Assembly: GCA_937132065.1 (NCBI GenBank)
Contig: CAKZNT010000037.1
Coordinates: 1 to 64,000 of the forward strand
Source: an uncultured Loktanella sp.
GTDB lineage: Bacteria; Pseudomonadota; Alphaproteobacteria; Rhodobacterales; Rhodobacteraceae
Direction: 5' to 3'
DNA: 64,000 nucleotides
The translations under genes and the position numbers were made by a program. Below, piece by piece: positions 9,315 through 18,324 of this stretch; position 1 is the first letter of the stretch; each line of letters starts with the position of its first letter. The notes beneath the pieces are model-generated. The model ran no database searches. It was not told the DNA's origin and saw only the letters and a list, made by a program, of their open reading frames with translations.

Positions 9315-9608
9315 ATGCTCGATATCCAAACCCGTATTGCGCAATTGCGCCGCCCGAAACTTCTGGTAAATGCCGCGCGATTCGGGCTTGATGACTATGT
9401 GCGCAGCCAACACCTCAAACGCATTTTGAAGTCTGAGATACTGCCCCGCCCTGCCCCTGCGCTTATGGAGCTTCTTGAAATCGAGAGTGCACTCAATACC
9501 GCACGCAAAGACAAGCAGGCCACCTATTCAGTGGCCCGCCATATTGATGTTATCATTGCATTAATGGCCGAATCCCAAACCTATGCAGCCAGCCGGCGCC
9601 CTACATAA
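9315..9608 (+). CDS. DUF6477 family small protein
   Basis: A 97-aa basic, helical cytoplasmic protein (start MLDIQTRIAQLRRPKLL), recognised as the DUF6477 family of Rhodobacterales. No catalytic motif is visible. The start at ATG 9315 follows AAAAGGA at a 6-nt spacing; a longer frame from ATG 9240 lacks such a site. The last 8 bases overlap the 3' end of the convergent methyltransferase gene. Function unknown; it may share regulation with the divergent DUF6456 gene. Confidence 0.75.
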   Translation: MLDIQTRIAQLRRPKLLVNAARFGLDDYVRSQHLKRILKSEILPRPAPALMELLEIESALNTARKDKQATYSVARHIDVIIALMAESQTYAASRRPT

Positions 9609-11151
9609 AGGCGTCAGGCATGCTTGCCTTTTTCTCGGCAACATAGGCGCGCAGCCGTGCTTCGATTTCGGGATCAAGCGCGGGTTGCTGGTAGGTGTCG
9701 ATCATCTTTTTGACGCGGATCGTGGCGAGGGTTTGGGTGTCACGCGCGCCCTCCTCGTCCCATGTCTCGAAAGGCTTGTAATCGAACAGGTCCGAACGCC
9801 AGAAAGCGGTCTTGAAATTGGCCTGTGTATGCGCGCAACCAAGGTAGTGCCCGCTCGGTCCGACCTCTTCAATCGCCCCCATCGCCTGACCGTTCTCAGA
9901 CATGTCTACGCCACGTGCAAAGTGGTGCAGCGTGCCGAGCTGGTCCGCATCCATAACGAACTTTTCGAACGAAGCGACCAAACCGCCCTCAAGCCAGCCA
10001 CAAGCGTGCAGCATGAAGTTCACACCAGAGAGCAGCCCCATCTGAAGGCTGTTGGATGTCTCGTAGGCGGCCTGCGCATCGGGTAACTTGGACCCGCAGA
10101 ACGAGCCGGCAGAGCGGTAAGGGACGCCCAAACGGCGGGCCAACTGACCAGCGCCATAGGTGACATGGGCGGCCTCAGGCGTGCCGAAAGTGGGCGCTCC
10201 CGAGTTCATGTCGATCGAGGTTACAAACGTGCCCATGATGATTGGCGCGCCCGGACGGATCAGTTGCGAATACGCGATGCCGGCCAAGACCTCTGCAAAA
10301 ACCTGCGTCAGCGTGCCAGCAACCGACACAGGCGCCATCGCGCCCCCTACGATAAACGGCGAAATGATCGAGGCTTGGTTGTTCTTGGCGAACACTTCCA
10401 ACGCGCCCATCATGATGCTGTCAAATGTCATCGGGCTGTTGATGTTGATCAGGGACGTCATGACGGTGTTGTTCTGGACAAAGTCTTCGCCAAACAGAAT
10501 GCCACACATGTCAACACTGTCTTGGGCGCGGCTCGGCTCGGTGACCGACCCCATAAACGGCTTGTCCGACAATGTCATATGGGCCAGCAGCATATCCAGA
10601 TGGCGCTTGTTCACCGGTATGTCTGTCGGCTCGCAAACAGTGCCACCCGAATGGTGCAGCCACTTTGACATGTAGCCTAGCTTCACGAATTTCTCGAAAT
10701 CAGCCATCGTCGCGTAGCGGCGCCCGCCCTCGGCATCGCGCACAAATGGCGGACCATAAACTGGCGCAAGAACAAGATTTTTGCCGCCAATTTCTACATT
10801 GCGCTCGGGGTTGCGGGCGCATTGGGTAAACTGTGCAGGGGCCGTCGCACAAAGCTTGCGGGCCAGCCCACGCGGGATACGGACACGCTCGCCGTCAATT
10901 TCCGCGCCAGCCGCGCGCCACCGCTCAAGCGCCTCGGGGCTATCGACAAAGTTAACGCCAATCTCGGCAAGGATAGTTTCGGCATTCTGCTCAATGATAT
11001 CCAAAGCCGCCTCATCCAGAACCTCGTAGTTCGGGATATTGCGCTCGATATATTTCGCGGTCTCGATGCTGACGGCAGTGCGTTCGGCGCGGCGTGCAGC
11101 CCCGCCACCACCACGTGTGCGGCGTCCGGTTGTTACTTGTGCGTCAGACAT
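9601..11151 (-). CDS. Trimethylamine methyltransferase (MttB) family protein, non-pyrrolysine
   Basis: A 516-aa TIM-barrel methyltransferase of the MttB superfamily, which moves methyl groups from quaternary or tertiary amines to a corrinoid protein. Typical segments include IGVNFVDSPEALERWRAAGA, GGTVCEPTDIPV, HHFARGVDMSENG and GHYLGCAHTQANF. The frame runs without an in-frame amber codon, so it belongs to the widespread class lacking pyrrolysine, like glycine-betaine methyltransferases. No corrinoid protein or reactivase lies nearby, so the substrate is unknown. ATG 11151 is preceded by AGGAGA; an upstream in-frame ATG at 11205 is less likely. It is divergent from guaA. Confidence 0.85.
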   Translation of the reverse strand: MSDAQVTTGRRTRGGGGAARRAERTAVSIETAKYIERNIPNYEVLDEAALDIIEQNAETILAEIGVNFVDSPEALERWRAAGAEIDGERVRIPRGLARKLCATAPAQFTQCARNPERNVEIGGKNLVLAPVYGPPFVRDAEGGRRYATMADFEKFVKLGYMSKWLHHSGGTVCEPTDIPVNKRHLDMLLAHMTLSDKPFMGSVTEPSRAQDSVDMCGILFGEDFVQNNTVMTSLININSPMTFDSIMMGALEVFAKNNQASIISPFIVGGAMAPVSVAGTLTQVFAEVLAGIAYSQLIRPGAPIIMGTFVTSIDMNSGAPTFGTPEAAHVTYGAGQLARRLGVPYRSAGSFCGSKLPDAQAAYETSNSLQMGLLSGVNFMLHACGWLEGGLVASFEKFVMDADQLGTLHHFARGVDMSENGQAMGAIEEVGPSGHYLGCAHTQANFKTAFWRSDLFDYKPFETWDEEGARDTQTLATIRVKKMIDTYQQPALDPEIEARLRAYVAEKKASMPDAFM

Positions 11152-11289
11152 ACGACTTCTCCTGAAAGATTGCTTATGGTGGTGATACGCGCTCCGCACA
11201 GGCAAGCCTACGAGATTAACGCCCCTTGAATGGCAAAAGCGACATCACACGCACTTGCGCACCGCCCCGCTCGGAGTCTAAAACGCGAC

Positions 11290-12849
11290 ATGGATATACA
11301 ATCGCACGAACGCCTTCTGATTATCGACTTTGGTAGCCAAGTCACGCAGCTTATCGCGCGCCGACTGCGCGAGCTGAATGTCTATTGTGAAATTCACCCC
11401 TACCAAAGTGTCACCGACGCATTTCTGACCGATTTCGCCCCCAAGGCGGTGATCTTGTCAGGTGGTCCCGACAGCGTCACCCGTGAGGGATCGCCGCGCG
11501 CGCCGCAGGCCGTGTTCCAGATCGGCGTGCCCGTGCTGGGCATCTGCTACGGGCAGCAAACCATGATGACCCAGCTTGGCGGCAAAGTAGAACGCGGACA
11601 TGGCACTGCCGAGTTCGGGCGAGCCTTTGTCACACCGCAAGACAAACTTGCGCTGCTTGACGGCTGGTTTGAGGATGACCGCGAACAGGTCTGGATGAGC
11701 CACGGCGACCATGTCTCTGAAATCGCTCCTGGATTTAAGGTTTATGGCACCTCGCCAAACGCCCCTTTTGCGATTACGGCTGATGCTGACCGCCACTTCT
11801 ACGCGGTGCAATTCCACCCCGAGGTTCACCACACGCCCAACGGCGCACGCCTTTACGAAAACTTCGTCAAAATGGCTGGTTTTACGGGCGACTGGACGAT
11901 GGGCGCTTACCGCGAACAGGCTATTGCCGCGATCCGTGAACAGGTTGGCGACAAAAAGGTAATCTGCGGCCTGTCTGGTGGCGTTGATTCGTCCGTAGCC
12001 GCCGTTTTGATCCACGAGGCAATCGGTGACCAGCTGACCTGCGTCTTCGTGAACAACGGGTTGCTGCGCCAGAACGAGGCCGATGAAGTCCTCACAATGT
12101 TCCGCGAAAACTACAACATTCCGCTGATCTATGCCGACGAACAAGACCTGTTCATGGGCGAGCTTGAGGGCCAATCCGACCCCGAAACCAAGCGCAAGAT
12201 CATTGGTCGCCTCTTTATCGATGTGTTCCAGAAACACGCCAACACCATCGAAGGTGCAGAGTTCCTTGCGCAAGGCACGCTTTACCCTGATGTCATTGAA
12301 AGCGTTAGCTTTTCTGGCGGGCCATCTGTCACAATCAAGAGCCACCACAATGTTGGCGGGCTCCCCGAAAAGATGGGTCTCAAACTCGTCGAGCCACTGC
12401 GCGAACTCTTCAAGGACGAGGTGCGCGCACTTGGCATGGAACTCGGTCTGCCTGCCTCCTTTATCGGTCGCCATCCCTTCCCTGGTCCCGGCCTCGCGAT
12501 CCGCTGTCCCGGCGAAATCACCAGCGAGAAACTGGCGATTCTGCGCAAGGCTGATGCGGTTTATATCGACCAAATCCGCAAGCACGGGCTTTACGACGAG
12601 ATCTGGCAGGCGTTTGTGGCGATCTTGCCTGTGCGCACCGTTGGCGTCATGGGCGACGGGCGGACATATGACTTCGCTTGCGCCTTGCGGGCCGTGACCT
12701 CCGTCGATGGTATGACCGCTGATTATTACCCGTTTACGCACGAATTCTTGGGCGAAACGGCCACGCGGATCATCAATGAAGTGCAAGGCATCAATCGGGT
12801 GACCTACGACATCACCTCCAAGCCTCCGGGCACTATTGAATGGGAATAA
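11290..12849 (+). CDS. guaA: GMP synthase (glutamine-hydrolysing)
   Basis: Converts XMP to GMP with glutamine and ATP. The class I glutamine amidotransferase domain (about residues 1-195) has the nucleophile loop GICYGQQTM and the His/Glu pair in FHPEV. The ATP-pyrophosphatase domain follows with the P-loop [12 protein letters not shown]. The C-terminal dimerisation domain ends IEWE. I start at ATG 11290 (519 aa, [17 protein letters not shown]); the frame reaches ATG 11230 but that segment is not family sequence. hpt at 6121 serves the salvage route to the same nucleotides. Confidence 0.96.
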   Translation: MDIQSHERLLIIDFGSQVTQLIARRLRELNVYCEIHPYQSVTDAFLTDFAPKAVILSGGPDSVTREGSPRAPQAVFQIGVPVLGICYGQQTMMTQLGGKVERGHGTAEFGRAFVTPQDKLALLDGWFEDDREQVWMSHGDHVSEIAPGFKVYGTSPNAPFAITADADRHFYAVQFHPEVHHTPNGARLYENFVKMAGFTGDWTMGAYREQAIAAIREQVGDKKVICGLSGGVDSSVAAVLIHEAIGDQLTCVFVNNGLLRQNEADEVLTMFRENYNIPLIYADEQDLFMGELEGQSDPETKRKIIGRLFIDVFQKHANTIEGAEFLAQGTLYPDVIESVSFSGGPSVTIKSHHNVGGLPEKMGLKLVEPLRELFKDEVRALGMELGLPASFIGRHPFPGPGLAIRCPGEITSEKLAILRKADAVYIDQIRKHGLYDEIWQAFVAILPVRTVGVMGDGRTYDFACALRAVTSVDGMTADYYPFTHEFLGETATRIINEVQGINRVTYDITSKPPGTIEWE

Positions 12850-12894
12850 GCACCGCTTGTTCTAAATCAAAAGCCACCGCGTAAAATGTGCTAT

Positions 12895-12931
12895 GCTCGC
12901 CTCATCAATCGGTTTCATTGAAAGGGCGAGC
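12895..12931 (+). promoter_or_regulatory. 5' hairpin covering the ribosome binding site of the 144-aa gene
   Basis: GCTCGCC (12895-12901) pairs perfectly with GGCGAGC (12925-12931), and the second arm overlaps the AAGGG Shine-Dalgarno element before ATG 12934. A TAAAAT box at 12882-12887 would place the transcript start almost at the first arm. The mRNA could therefore begin with a stem that hides its ribosome binding site. Confidence 0.4.
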
Positions 12932-12933
12932 AG

Positions 12934-13368
12934 ATGCTAAAATTCACTCCACTCATGAGCCGCACCGCCATAGCCAAAACCCTTGGCTTCGTTGCAGGCT
13001 TAATCGGCTTTTTTGGCACACGTATGGTGGCGCCAACCGCTGATCCGATGCTGGCATGGGCCATATTGTTCCTCTTTTTGACGATTGGCGGCGTGATCGG
13101 CGTGATCGGAACAGTGCGCCGTATCCCATTGTTTGAAATCAATTTTTCACCGCTGCTGCGCGGGGGCTTTATGGGCGGGTGGCTTACACTCGTCTGCGTG
13201 TTATTTGGTTACAGCATGCTATCGGATGCCTTTAAAACAATCACTTACCTGCCGACCTTCATGCAATCGCCTTGGTGGTTCATCCTTGACGGCGTCATCG
13301 TTGGCGCAGTGATCGACGTCATCGCGAGCAAGCTCATAAAAGATGTGCCCGACCTCTATAACGCTTGA
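12934..13368 (+). CDS. Uncharacterised four-helix membrane protein
   Basis: A 144-aa protein I do not recognise. Four hydrophobic segments are visible, roughly residues 13-28, 35-55, 72-95 and 108-128, with the basic linker VRRIPLFEI between the second and third. No catalytic motif. ATG 12934 is preceded by AAAGGGCGAG. It sits between guaA and an EamA transporter, 32 bp from the latter, so the two may be co-transcribed. I considered the TrgA tellurite-resistance family of Rhodobacter, but the hallmark residues are not there. Confidence 0.7.
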   Translation: MLKFTPLMSRTAIAKTLGFVAGLIGFFGTRMVAPTADPMLAWAILFLFLTIGGVIGVIGTVRRIPLFEINFSPLLRGGFMGGWLTLVCVLFGYSMLSDAFKTITYLPTFMQSPWWFILDGVIVGAVIDVIASKLIKDVPDLYNA

Positions 13369-13400
13369 TCTTTCGTCTGTGCGGGTGAACTCATGGGCAC

Positions 13401-14267
13401 ATGAATACAACGTTAAATGCAGCACTCTGGATGGTCGGCGCGATCACCGCGTTCACGTCGATGGCCGTGGCGGGGCGCGCGGCCCTCACCAACCTCGATA
13501 CCTTTGAAATCATGCTGTATCGCTCCCTTGTCGGGGCATCCATTGTCGTTCTGGTGGCGTGGCGGATGAATACGCTGCGCGAGATCGGCACAAGCCGCCT
13601 CGGCTTGCATATTGCGCGCAACGCGGCGCATTTCACGGGGCAAAACCTGTGGTTCTTTGCGATCGGCTTTATCCCGCTCGCGCAGGTCTTCGCACTCGAA
13701 TTCACAACGCCGATTTGGGTGATCCTGCTTTCTCCACTCTTGCTTGGCGAAAAGATCACCAAGATCGGCTTGCTCGCCGCTGCACTTGGCTTTGTTGGTA
13801 TCCTGATCGTGGCGCGCCCTGATCCCAGCGCCCTCAGCGCGCCGCTCATCGCAGCAGCACTTTGCGCCGTGGCATTCGCCCTAACCGCCATCGCCACGCG
13901 CAAGCTTACACAAACCGAAACCATCACATGCATCCTGTTCTTCCTGACCACGATCCAAGCGGGATTCGGACTGGTTTTTGCAGGCATGGATGGGGACATC
14001 GCCTTGCCGAGCCCTGAGACACTGCCGTGGGTGATCATCATCGGCATCGCGGGGCTTACGGCACATTTCTGTCTGACCAAGGCGCTCTCGATCGCGCCCG
14101 CCTCAATCGTGATGCCCATCGACTTTGCGCGGCTCCCCGTGATCGCTGTCGTGGGAATCATCTTGTATGATGAACCCGTCGATGCCCTGATTTTCCTCGG
14201 AGGGGGGCTAATCTTCGTGGCAAACTACCTCAATATCTCGTTCGGACAGTCAAAACCGGCCAAATAG
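13401..14267 (+). CDS. EamA/DMT superfamily transporter
   Basis: A 288-aa inner-membrane protein with about ten hydrophobic helices in two EamA repeats (about residues 5-135 and 145-280), the drug/metabolite exporter fold. Typical pieces are the N-terminal ALWMVGAITAFTSMAVAGR, the end of the first repeat GFVGILIVARP, and the second repeat near DFARLPVIAVVGIILYDEP. The substrate cannot be inferred. A second EamA gene follows at 15544; the two are diverged. Confidence 0.88.
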   Translation: MNTTLNAALWMVGAITAFTSMAVAGRAALTNLDTFEIMLYRSLVGASIVVLVAWRMNTLREIGTSRLGLHIARNAAHFTGQNLWFFAIGFIPLAQVFALEFTTPIWVILLSPLLLGEKITKIGLLAAALGFVGILIVARPDPSALSAPLIAAALCAVAFALTAIATRKLTQTETITCILFFLTTIQAGFGLVFAGMDGDIALPSPETLPWVIIIGIAGLTAHFCLTKALSIAPASIVMPIDFARLPVIAVVGIILYDEPVDALIFLGGGLIFVANYLNISFGQSKPAK

Positions 14268-14305
14268 CAGTGTATTTTTGTGACGCTAGGGAATCGGATT
14301 ATACG

Positions 14306-14318
14306 TGACGCGGCGTCA
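14306..14318. promoter_or_regulatory. TGACGC-G-GCGTCA palindrome upstream of the FadL-type porin
   Basis: A perfect 6-1-6 palindrome just upstream of a possible TTGACC (14323-14328)/CTAACG (14346-14351) promoter pair. A further half-site TGACGC is at 14281-14286, 25 bp away. It looks like an activator or repressor site for the porin gene; the binding protein is unknown. Confidence 0.4.
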
Positions 14319-14387
14319 ATAATTGACCGAATCCCCCCGAGGTTTCTAACGTGGCGGTAACGAAAATTTCATGACAGGGATGGAGAC

Positions 14388-15440
14388 ATGAAGAACTTTT
14401 TGACAGTAGGTGCAGCATTGATGCTCACGACAACCGCCGCAACCGCTGGCGGCATTGACCGTTCGGGTCAAAGCGTTGGCGCAATCTACGAAGATGGCCG
14501 CTACGTGGAGTTGAGCTACGGGATGGTCACACCTTCCGTGTCAGGCACATTCACTCACCCGCTCGCGGGCGAACTTGATTCCGGTAGCGTTGCGCCGAGC
14601 TATAGCTCCGTGGGCCTCGCGTTCAAAACCGATATCAACGACAAAGTGTCGCTTGCATTGATCATCGACCAGCCGTTTGGCGCTGACGTTGATTATGACA
14701 CGGCGGGTTACCCGCTGACGGGCACAGCCGCACAGGTCAAAACTGTCGCGATCACAGCTGTTGGTCGTTACAAGTTCAACGAAAACCTGAGCGTTCACTT
14801 CGGTCCACGTTACCTCACAGCGAGCGGTGACTACACGGCTGTTGTAAACGGCGTGCCGCAGTATGCGTCGACATATTCCTCGGGCAACGGCGCAGGCTAT
14901 GTTGCTGGTATGGCTTACGAGCGCAAAGACATCGCAATGCGCGTGGCTTTGACATACAGCAGCGCAATCGACCTCGAGCTTGACGGCTCAGTTGGCGATC
15001 TGACAGCGACAATGCCGCAGTCGGTAAACCTCGAGTTCCAATCCGGCGTTGCCGCTGACACGCTTGTGTTCGGTTCGGTGCGTTGGGCTGAATGGAGCGA
15101 AGGCCACATCACAGATACACTCGCAGGCGAGCTGGTGTCTTGGGATGATGACGTCCTGACCTACACGCTCGGCGTTGGTCGCAAGTTCTCCGATAGCTTC
15201 TCTGGCGCACTTTCCGTGGGCTACGAAAAGGCACTCGGCGGCGCGTCCAGCAACCTGTCCCCAACCGACGGTTACACAAGCGTTTCCTTGGGCGGCACAT
15301 ACACAATGGGCAACGGTGTAGAGCTGACTGGTGGCGTGCGCTACATCATGGCCGGCGACACAACAACAGAGACCATTGGCGCATCCTTCGAGGACAACTC
15401 TGCCGTCGCAGTGGGCCTCAAGATCGCTTACACATACTAA
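14388..15440 (+). CDS. FadL/OmpP1/TodX-family outer membrane transport protein
   Basis: A 350-aa outer-membrane beta-barrel of the long-chain fatty acid/hydrophobic compound transporter family. The signal peptide MKNFLTVGAALMLTTTAATA ends at Ala20 before GGIDRSGQS, a typical FadL N-terminal plug start. Alternating strands follow, and the last strand VAVGLKIAYTY ends in an aromatic residue as barrels do. It is shorter than E. coli FadL (about 420 aa), as in many alphaproteobacterial homologues. It stands alone between two EamA genes, with its own promoter region and a strong terminator. Confidence 0.88.
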   Translation: MKNFLTVGAALMLTTTAATAGGIDRSGQSVGAIYEDGRYVELSYGMVTPSVSGTFTHPLAGELDSGSVAPSYSSVGLAFKTDINDKVSLALIIDQPFGADVDYDTAGYPLTGTAAQVKTVAITAVGRYKFNENLSVHFGPRYLTASGDYTAVVNGVPQYASTYSSGNGAGYVAGMAYERKDIAMRVALTYSSAIDLELDGSVGDLTATMPQSVNLEFQSGVAADTLVFGSVRWAEWSEGHITDTLAGELVSWDDDVLTYTLGVGRKFSDSFSGALSVGYEKALGGASSNLSPTDGYTSVSLGGTYTMGNGVELTGGVRYIMAGDTTTETIGASFEDNSAVAVGLKIAYTY

Positions 15441-15461
15441 GCATCCGCTAAATGAATTGCG

Positions 15462-15492
15462 AAAAGCCCTGCCAATTTGGCGGGGCTTTTTG
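15462..15492 (+). terminator. Intrinsic terminator after the FadL-type porin
   Basis: AAAAGCCCTGCC and GGCGGGGCTTTT form a 12-bp stem (one T-G pair) with loop AATTT, followed by a T run, 22 bp after the porin stop. Confidence 0.9.
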
Positions 15493-15543
15493 TTTGCGCA
15501 AGATACGGGTTGAACCTGCCCCCCAGACAGGCAACACATCCCT

Positions 15544-16455
15544 ATGACCGCAATCCAGAAAACCCTTTCTCCGCATGCATGGCTATTACTTATGTGCCTT
15601 TCCCTGATCTGGGGCGGCTCGTTCCTGTCGGTGCATGTTGCCCTCGCCGAAATCGGGCCGCTAACGGCCGTTGCCCACCGCACGGGCTGGGCGATGCTGA
15701 TCCTTTGGGGGTTTATCGCGTTCAAGCGGCTCGATATTCCACGCGATCCGAAAATTTGGGGCGCGTTTATTGTCATGGGATTGCTCAATAACGTTATCCC
15801 GTTCTCGCTCATGGCGTGGGCGCAACTCTATATCGAAACCGGCCTAACGGCGATCCTGAACGCGGCCACCGCCATTTTCGGCGTGCTCTTTGCTGCGCTG
15901 TTCTTTGTCGACGAGAAACTTAGCTGGCGCAAAGGGCTTGGCGTTTCGCTCGGCTTTATCGGGGTCGCAACAGCAATCGGCCTGTCCTATCTGGCAAGCT
16001 TTGATTTACGCAGCATCGCGCAACTCGCCGTCATCGGGGGCACAATGTCGTATGCGCTCGCTGGGGTCTGGGCACGCAAAACCATTGGCCACCTCAAACC
16101 CCAAGTCGCCGCCGCAGGCATGGTCACAGGCGCAAGCCTGATCACCATCCCCTTGGCGTGGATCGTAGAGGGGCCAATCTCGCTCAACCTTAGCCTAAGC
16201 ACATGGGTCGCAATCGGCTATTACGCCGTGGTCGCCACCGCCGTGGCCTATCTGCTTTACTACCGCGTTCTCGCACTTGCTGGTTCGGGCAACCTGATGC
16301 TCGTGACCCTCACGGTTGCACCTGTGGCGATCATCTTGGGGGCGATCACATTGGGCGAAGCCCTACCGCTCAACGCCTATATCGGCTTTGCAATTCTCGC
16401 TGTCGGATTGCTTATTTTGAACGGGCGGTTGCTACCCCGTCCAAAACGGCCATAG
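15544..16455 (+). CDS. EamA/DMT superfamily transporter
   Basis: A 303-aa inner-membrane protein with ten predicted helices in two EamA repeats. LSLIWGGSFLSVHVALAEI opens the first repeat, AVAYLLYYRVLALAGSGNL lies in the second, and the C-terminus is basic (RLLPRPKRP). Substrate unknown. Its 3' end overlaps the convergent lpxB by 44 nt. The preceding terminator separates it from the porin gene. Confidence 0.88.
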   Translation: MTAIQKTLSPHAWLLLMCLSLIWGGSFLSVHVALAEIGPLTAVAHRTGWAMLILWGFIAFKRLDIPRDPKIWGAFIVMGLLNNVIPFSLMAWAQLYIETGLTAILNAATAIFGVLFAALFFVDEKLSWRKGLGVSLGFIGVATAIGLSYLASFDLRSIAQLAVIGGTMSYALAGVWARKTIGHLKPQVAAAGMVTGASLITIPLAWIVEGPISLNLSLSTWVAIGYYAVVATAVAYLLYYRVLALAGSGNLMLVTLTVAPVAIILGAITLGEALPLNAYIGFAILAVGLLILNGRLLPRPKRP

Positions 16456-17545
16456 CCGCGCGCAAGCCGGGCGCTTGCCCGTCACGGCCCAGACGCGCCA
16501 TCGTCACCGCCATCGCATCCCGCTGAAGCGAAGGGTCACGCAACACATCCAAGACAGCGGCGGCAATCGGGGCGGGCTGACAAGCCTTGCCAATGAATTC
16601 GGGGATCACGCGGGTTTCGCTGACCAAATTCACAAGGGTCACCGTATCGACCAACAAAAGACGGCTGATGATGATGCGGCTCAGCCACGCCATATCATAG
16701 GCCACGACCATCGGCGTATCATTCGCCGCCAGCTCGAGCGAAACCGTGCCAGAGGCCGCCAGCGCCACATCCGCCGCAGCGAACAAGCCCCGCTTTCGGG
16801 CTTTGGCATCAGCGGGTAAAACCTGCACATCAACAGGCCATGTTTGGACCAGTTCAGTGACAAGGTCAGTCACATTCGCCGTTGTCGGTAACACAAATCG
16901 GGCGTTTGGATGCGCTTGCGCAACCAGTCCCGCAACCACCCCGAAGCGGCCCATCAGCCGTGAAACCTCTCCGCGCCGGCTTCCGGGCAAGCACATGACC
17001 AACGGCCCTTCGCCCTGCCAACCAGCAACCTCTTGCGCAGTGGCAAGTTGATCCGTCACCACAGGATGCCCGACAAAATCGCACCGCATGCCAGCCGCTT
17101 CCATATAGGGCGGCTCAAACGGAAATAGCGCGAGCACCTGATCAATATGGGCAGCCATCTTGGCGGCGCGCTTGGGACGCCACGCCCAAACAGTCGGCGC
17201 AACATAATGCACCGTGCGCACATCCGATTGCGCCTTGACCAACTTGGCCACACGCAGACAGAAATCGGGGCTATCAATCGTGATCAAAACGTCAGGCTTT
17301 GTCGCAATCACCGCCGCAGCCATTTCGGCCACGCGAGCCTTTAAGCTCCGGTATTTGGGGAGGATCTCAGCCAGACCCATCACAGACAATTCATCCATCG
17401 GAAACCGGCTCGCAAGGCCCTCGGTCTGCATCAACGGGCCACCCACGCCGTCAAACTGAACCTCTTCCAGTGATGACAACCCTTGCATCAACGCAGCCCC
17501 CAGCTTGTCCCCCGAAGCCTCACCAGCAATGATGAATACGCGCAT
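16412..17545 (-). CDS. lpxB: Lipid-A-disaccharide synthase
   Basis: Glycosyltransferase family 19 enzyme that joins UDP-2,3-diacylglucosamine and lipid X to give the lipid A disaccharide at the inner membrane. The 377 aa start MRVFIIAGEASGDKLGAAL, the diagnostic N-terminus; VHYVAPTVWAWRPKRAAKM and LPGSRRGEVSRL are also family signatures. ATG 17545 overlaps the lpxI stop by one base. It is the last gene of the lpxA-lpxI-lpxB block and overlaps the convergent EamA gene by 44 nt. Confidence 0.96.
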   Translation of the reverse strand: MRVFIIAGEASGDKLGAALMQGLSSLEEVQFDGVGGPLMQTEGLASRFPMDELSVMGLAEILPKYRSLKARVAEMAAAVIATKPDVLITIDSPDFCLRVAKLVKAQSDVRTVHYVAPTVWAWRPKRAAKMAAHIDQVLALFPFEPPYMEAAGMRCDFVGHPVVTDQLATAQEVAGWQGEGPLVMCLPGSRRGEVSRLMGRFGVVAGLVAQAHPNARFVLPTTANVTDLVTELVQTWPVDVQVLPADAKARKRGLFAAADVALAASGTVSLELAANDTPMVVAYDMAWLSRIIISRLLLVDTVTLVNLVSETRVIPEFIGKACQPAPIAAAVLDVLRDPSLQRDAMAVTMARLGRDGQAPGLRAAMAVLDGVATARSK

Positions 17546-18324
17546 CACTGTTCGGTGCTCGGGCGCACCCATAGCACCTTCTCGTGGACATCAAGTAGGG
17601 CAGAAACTGCATCGAGGTCCATGACCATGACACCGCCCGCCTCGATGACAATTCCGTCGAGGCCAGCATCAACAATGCCCCGTGCCGTATCAATGCCGAT
17701 CATGGGCAAATCGGCCCGACGATCCTGTTCGGGTTTCGGCCCTTTAAACAAGATACCGCCCTTGGCCGTCACGCCCGCAATCATTGCGTCCGTGCCTTCT
17801 GGACCTTCTTCAGCCAACAACTTGCCACCATGAATGACACAGGCCTGACCACGATCGCGCTCACCCAGCTTGATCAACACACGCTCGCCCAAAACGGCCT
17901 CGGCCATCATACCAGCATCGGGGCGGGCGCGGGTCGGCACACCTGCAACAGGAAGCAGTTGAGGCACAAATTCATGCGCCGCTTTCACGTGAAAACCAGC
18001 AGCTTCAAAGACGGCGATAATCGCGCGTAATGCGCCATCATCCCCCTTGGCGATCGCAGCCTGAATGACAGGAACCAACGGCATCGTCTGGGCGTCAATC
18101 TGGCTTGGATCAATCTCGGGGCGGCGAACCGCTCCGGCAAGACAGATATCTGTCACGCCTTGGCCCCGCAAATGGGCAAGCAACGAGCCGAGATGCTCGA
18201 TACGAAACGTCACATCAACGGGCACAGCAGGGGCAAAACCTGCCAATGCGCAAACATAGGCCTCGGGTTGGCGGGCCAAAATCGCGGCGGGTAAATCCCC
18301 TGTGCCTGCAATCAACGCAAGCAT
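17545..18324 (-). CDS. lpxI: UDP-2,3-diacylglucosamine diphosphatase LpxI
   Basis: Hydrolyses UDP-2,3-diacylglucosamine to lipid X and UMP. Alphaproteobacteria use LpxI instead of LpxH, and no LpxH-like calcineurin protein is seen here. At 259 aa it starts MLALIAGTGDLPAAILA and contains DICLAGAVRRPEI and the C-terminal DGIVIEAGGVMV region. It has one-base overlaps with both lpxA and lpxB. Confidence 0.94.
   Translation of the reverse strand: MLALIAGTGDLPAAILARQPEAYVCALAGFAPAVPVDVTFRIEHLGSLLAHLRGQGVTDICLAGAVRRPEIDPSQIDAQTMPLVPVIQAAIAKGDDGALRAIIAVFEAAGFHVKAAHEFVPQLLPVAGVPTRARPDAGMMAEAVLGERVLIKLGERDRGQACVIHGGKLLAEEGPEGTDAMIAGVTAKGGILFKGPKPEQDRRADLPMIGIDTARGIVDAGLDGIVIEAGGVMVMDLDAVSALLDVHEKVLWVRPSTEQ

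Noticed and set aside
11458-12786. 442-codon minus-strand open frame inside guaA
   Set aside because: It is antisense to a complete GMP synthase. The openness follows from high-GC codon use, and the translation has no recognisable feature.
12934-13368. TrgA tellurite-resistance assignment
   Set aside because: Length and helix number are similar, but the residues I associate with TrgA are missing, so I leave the gene unnamed.
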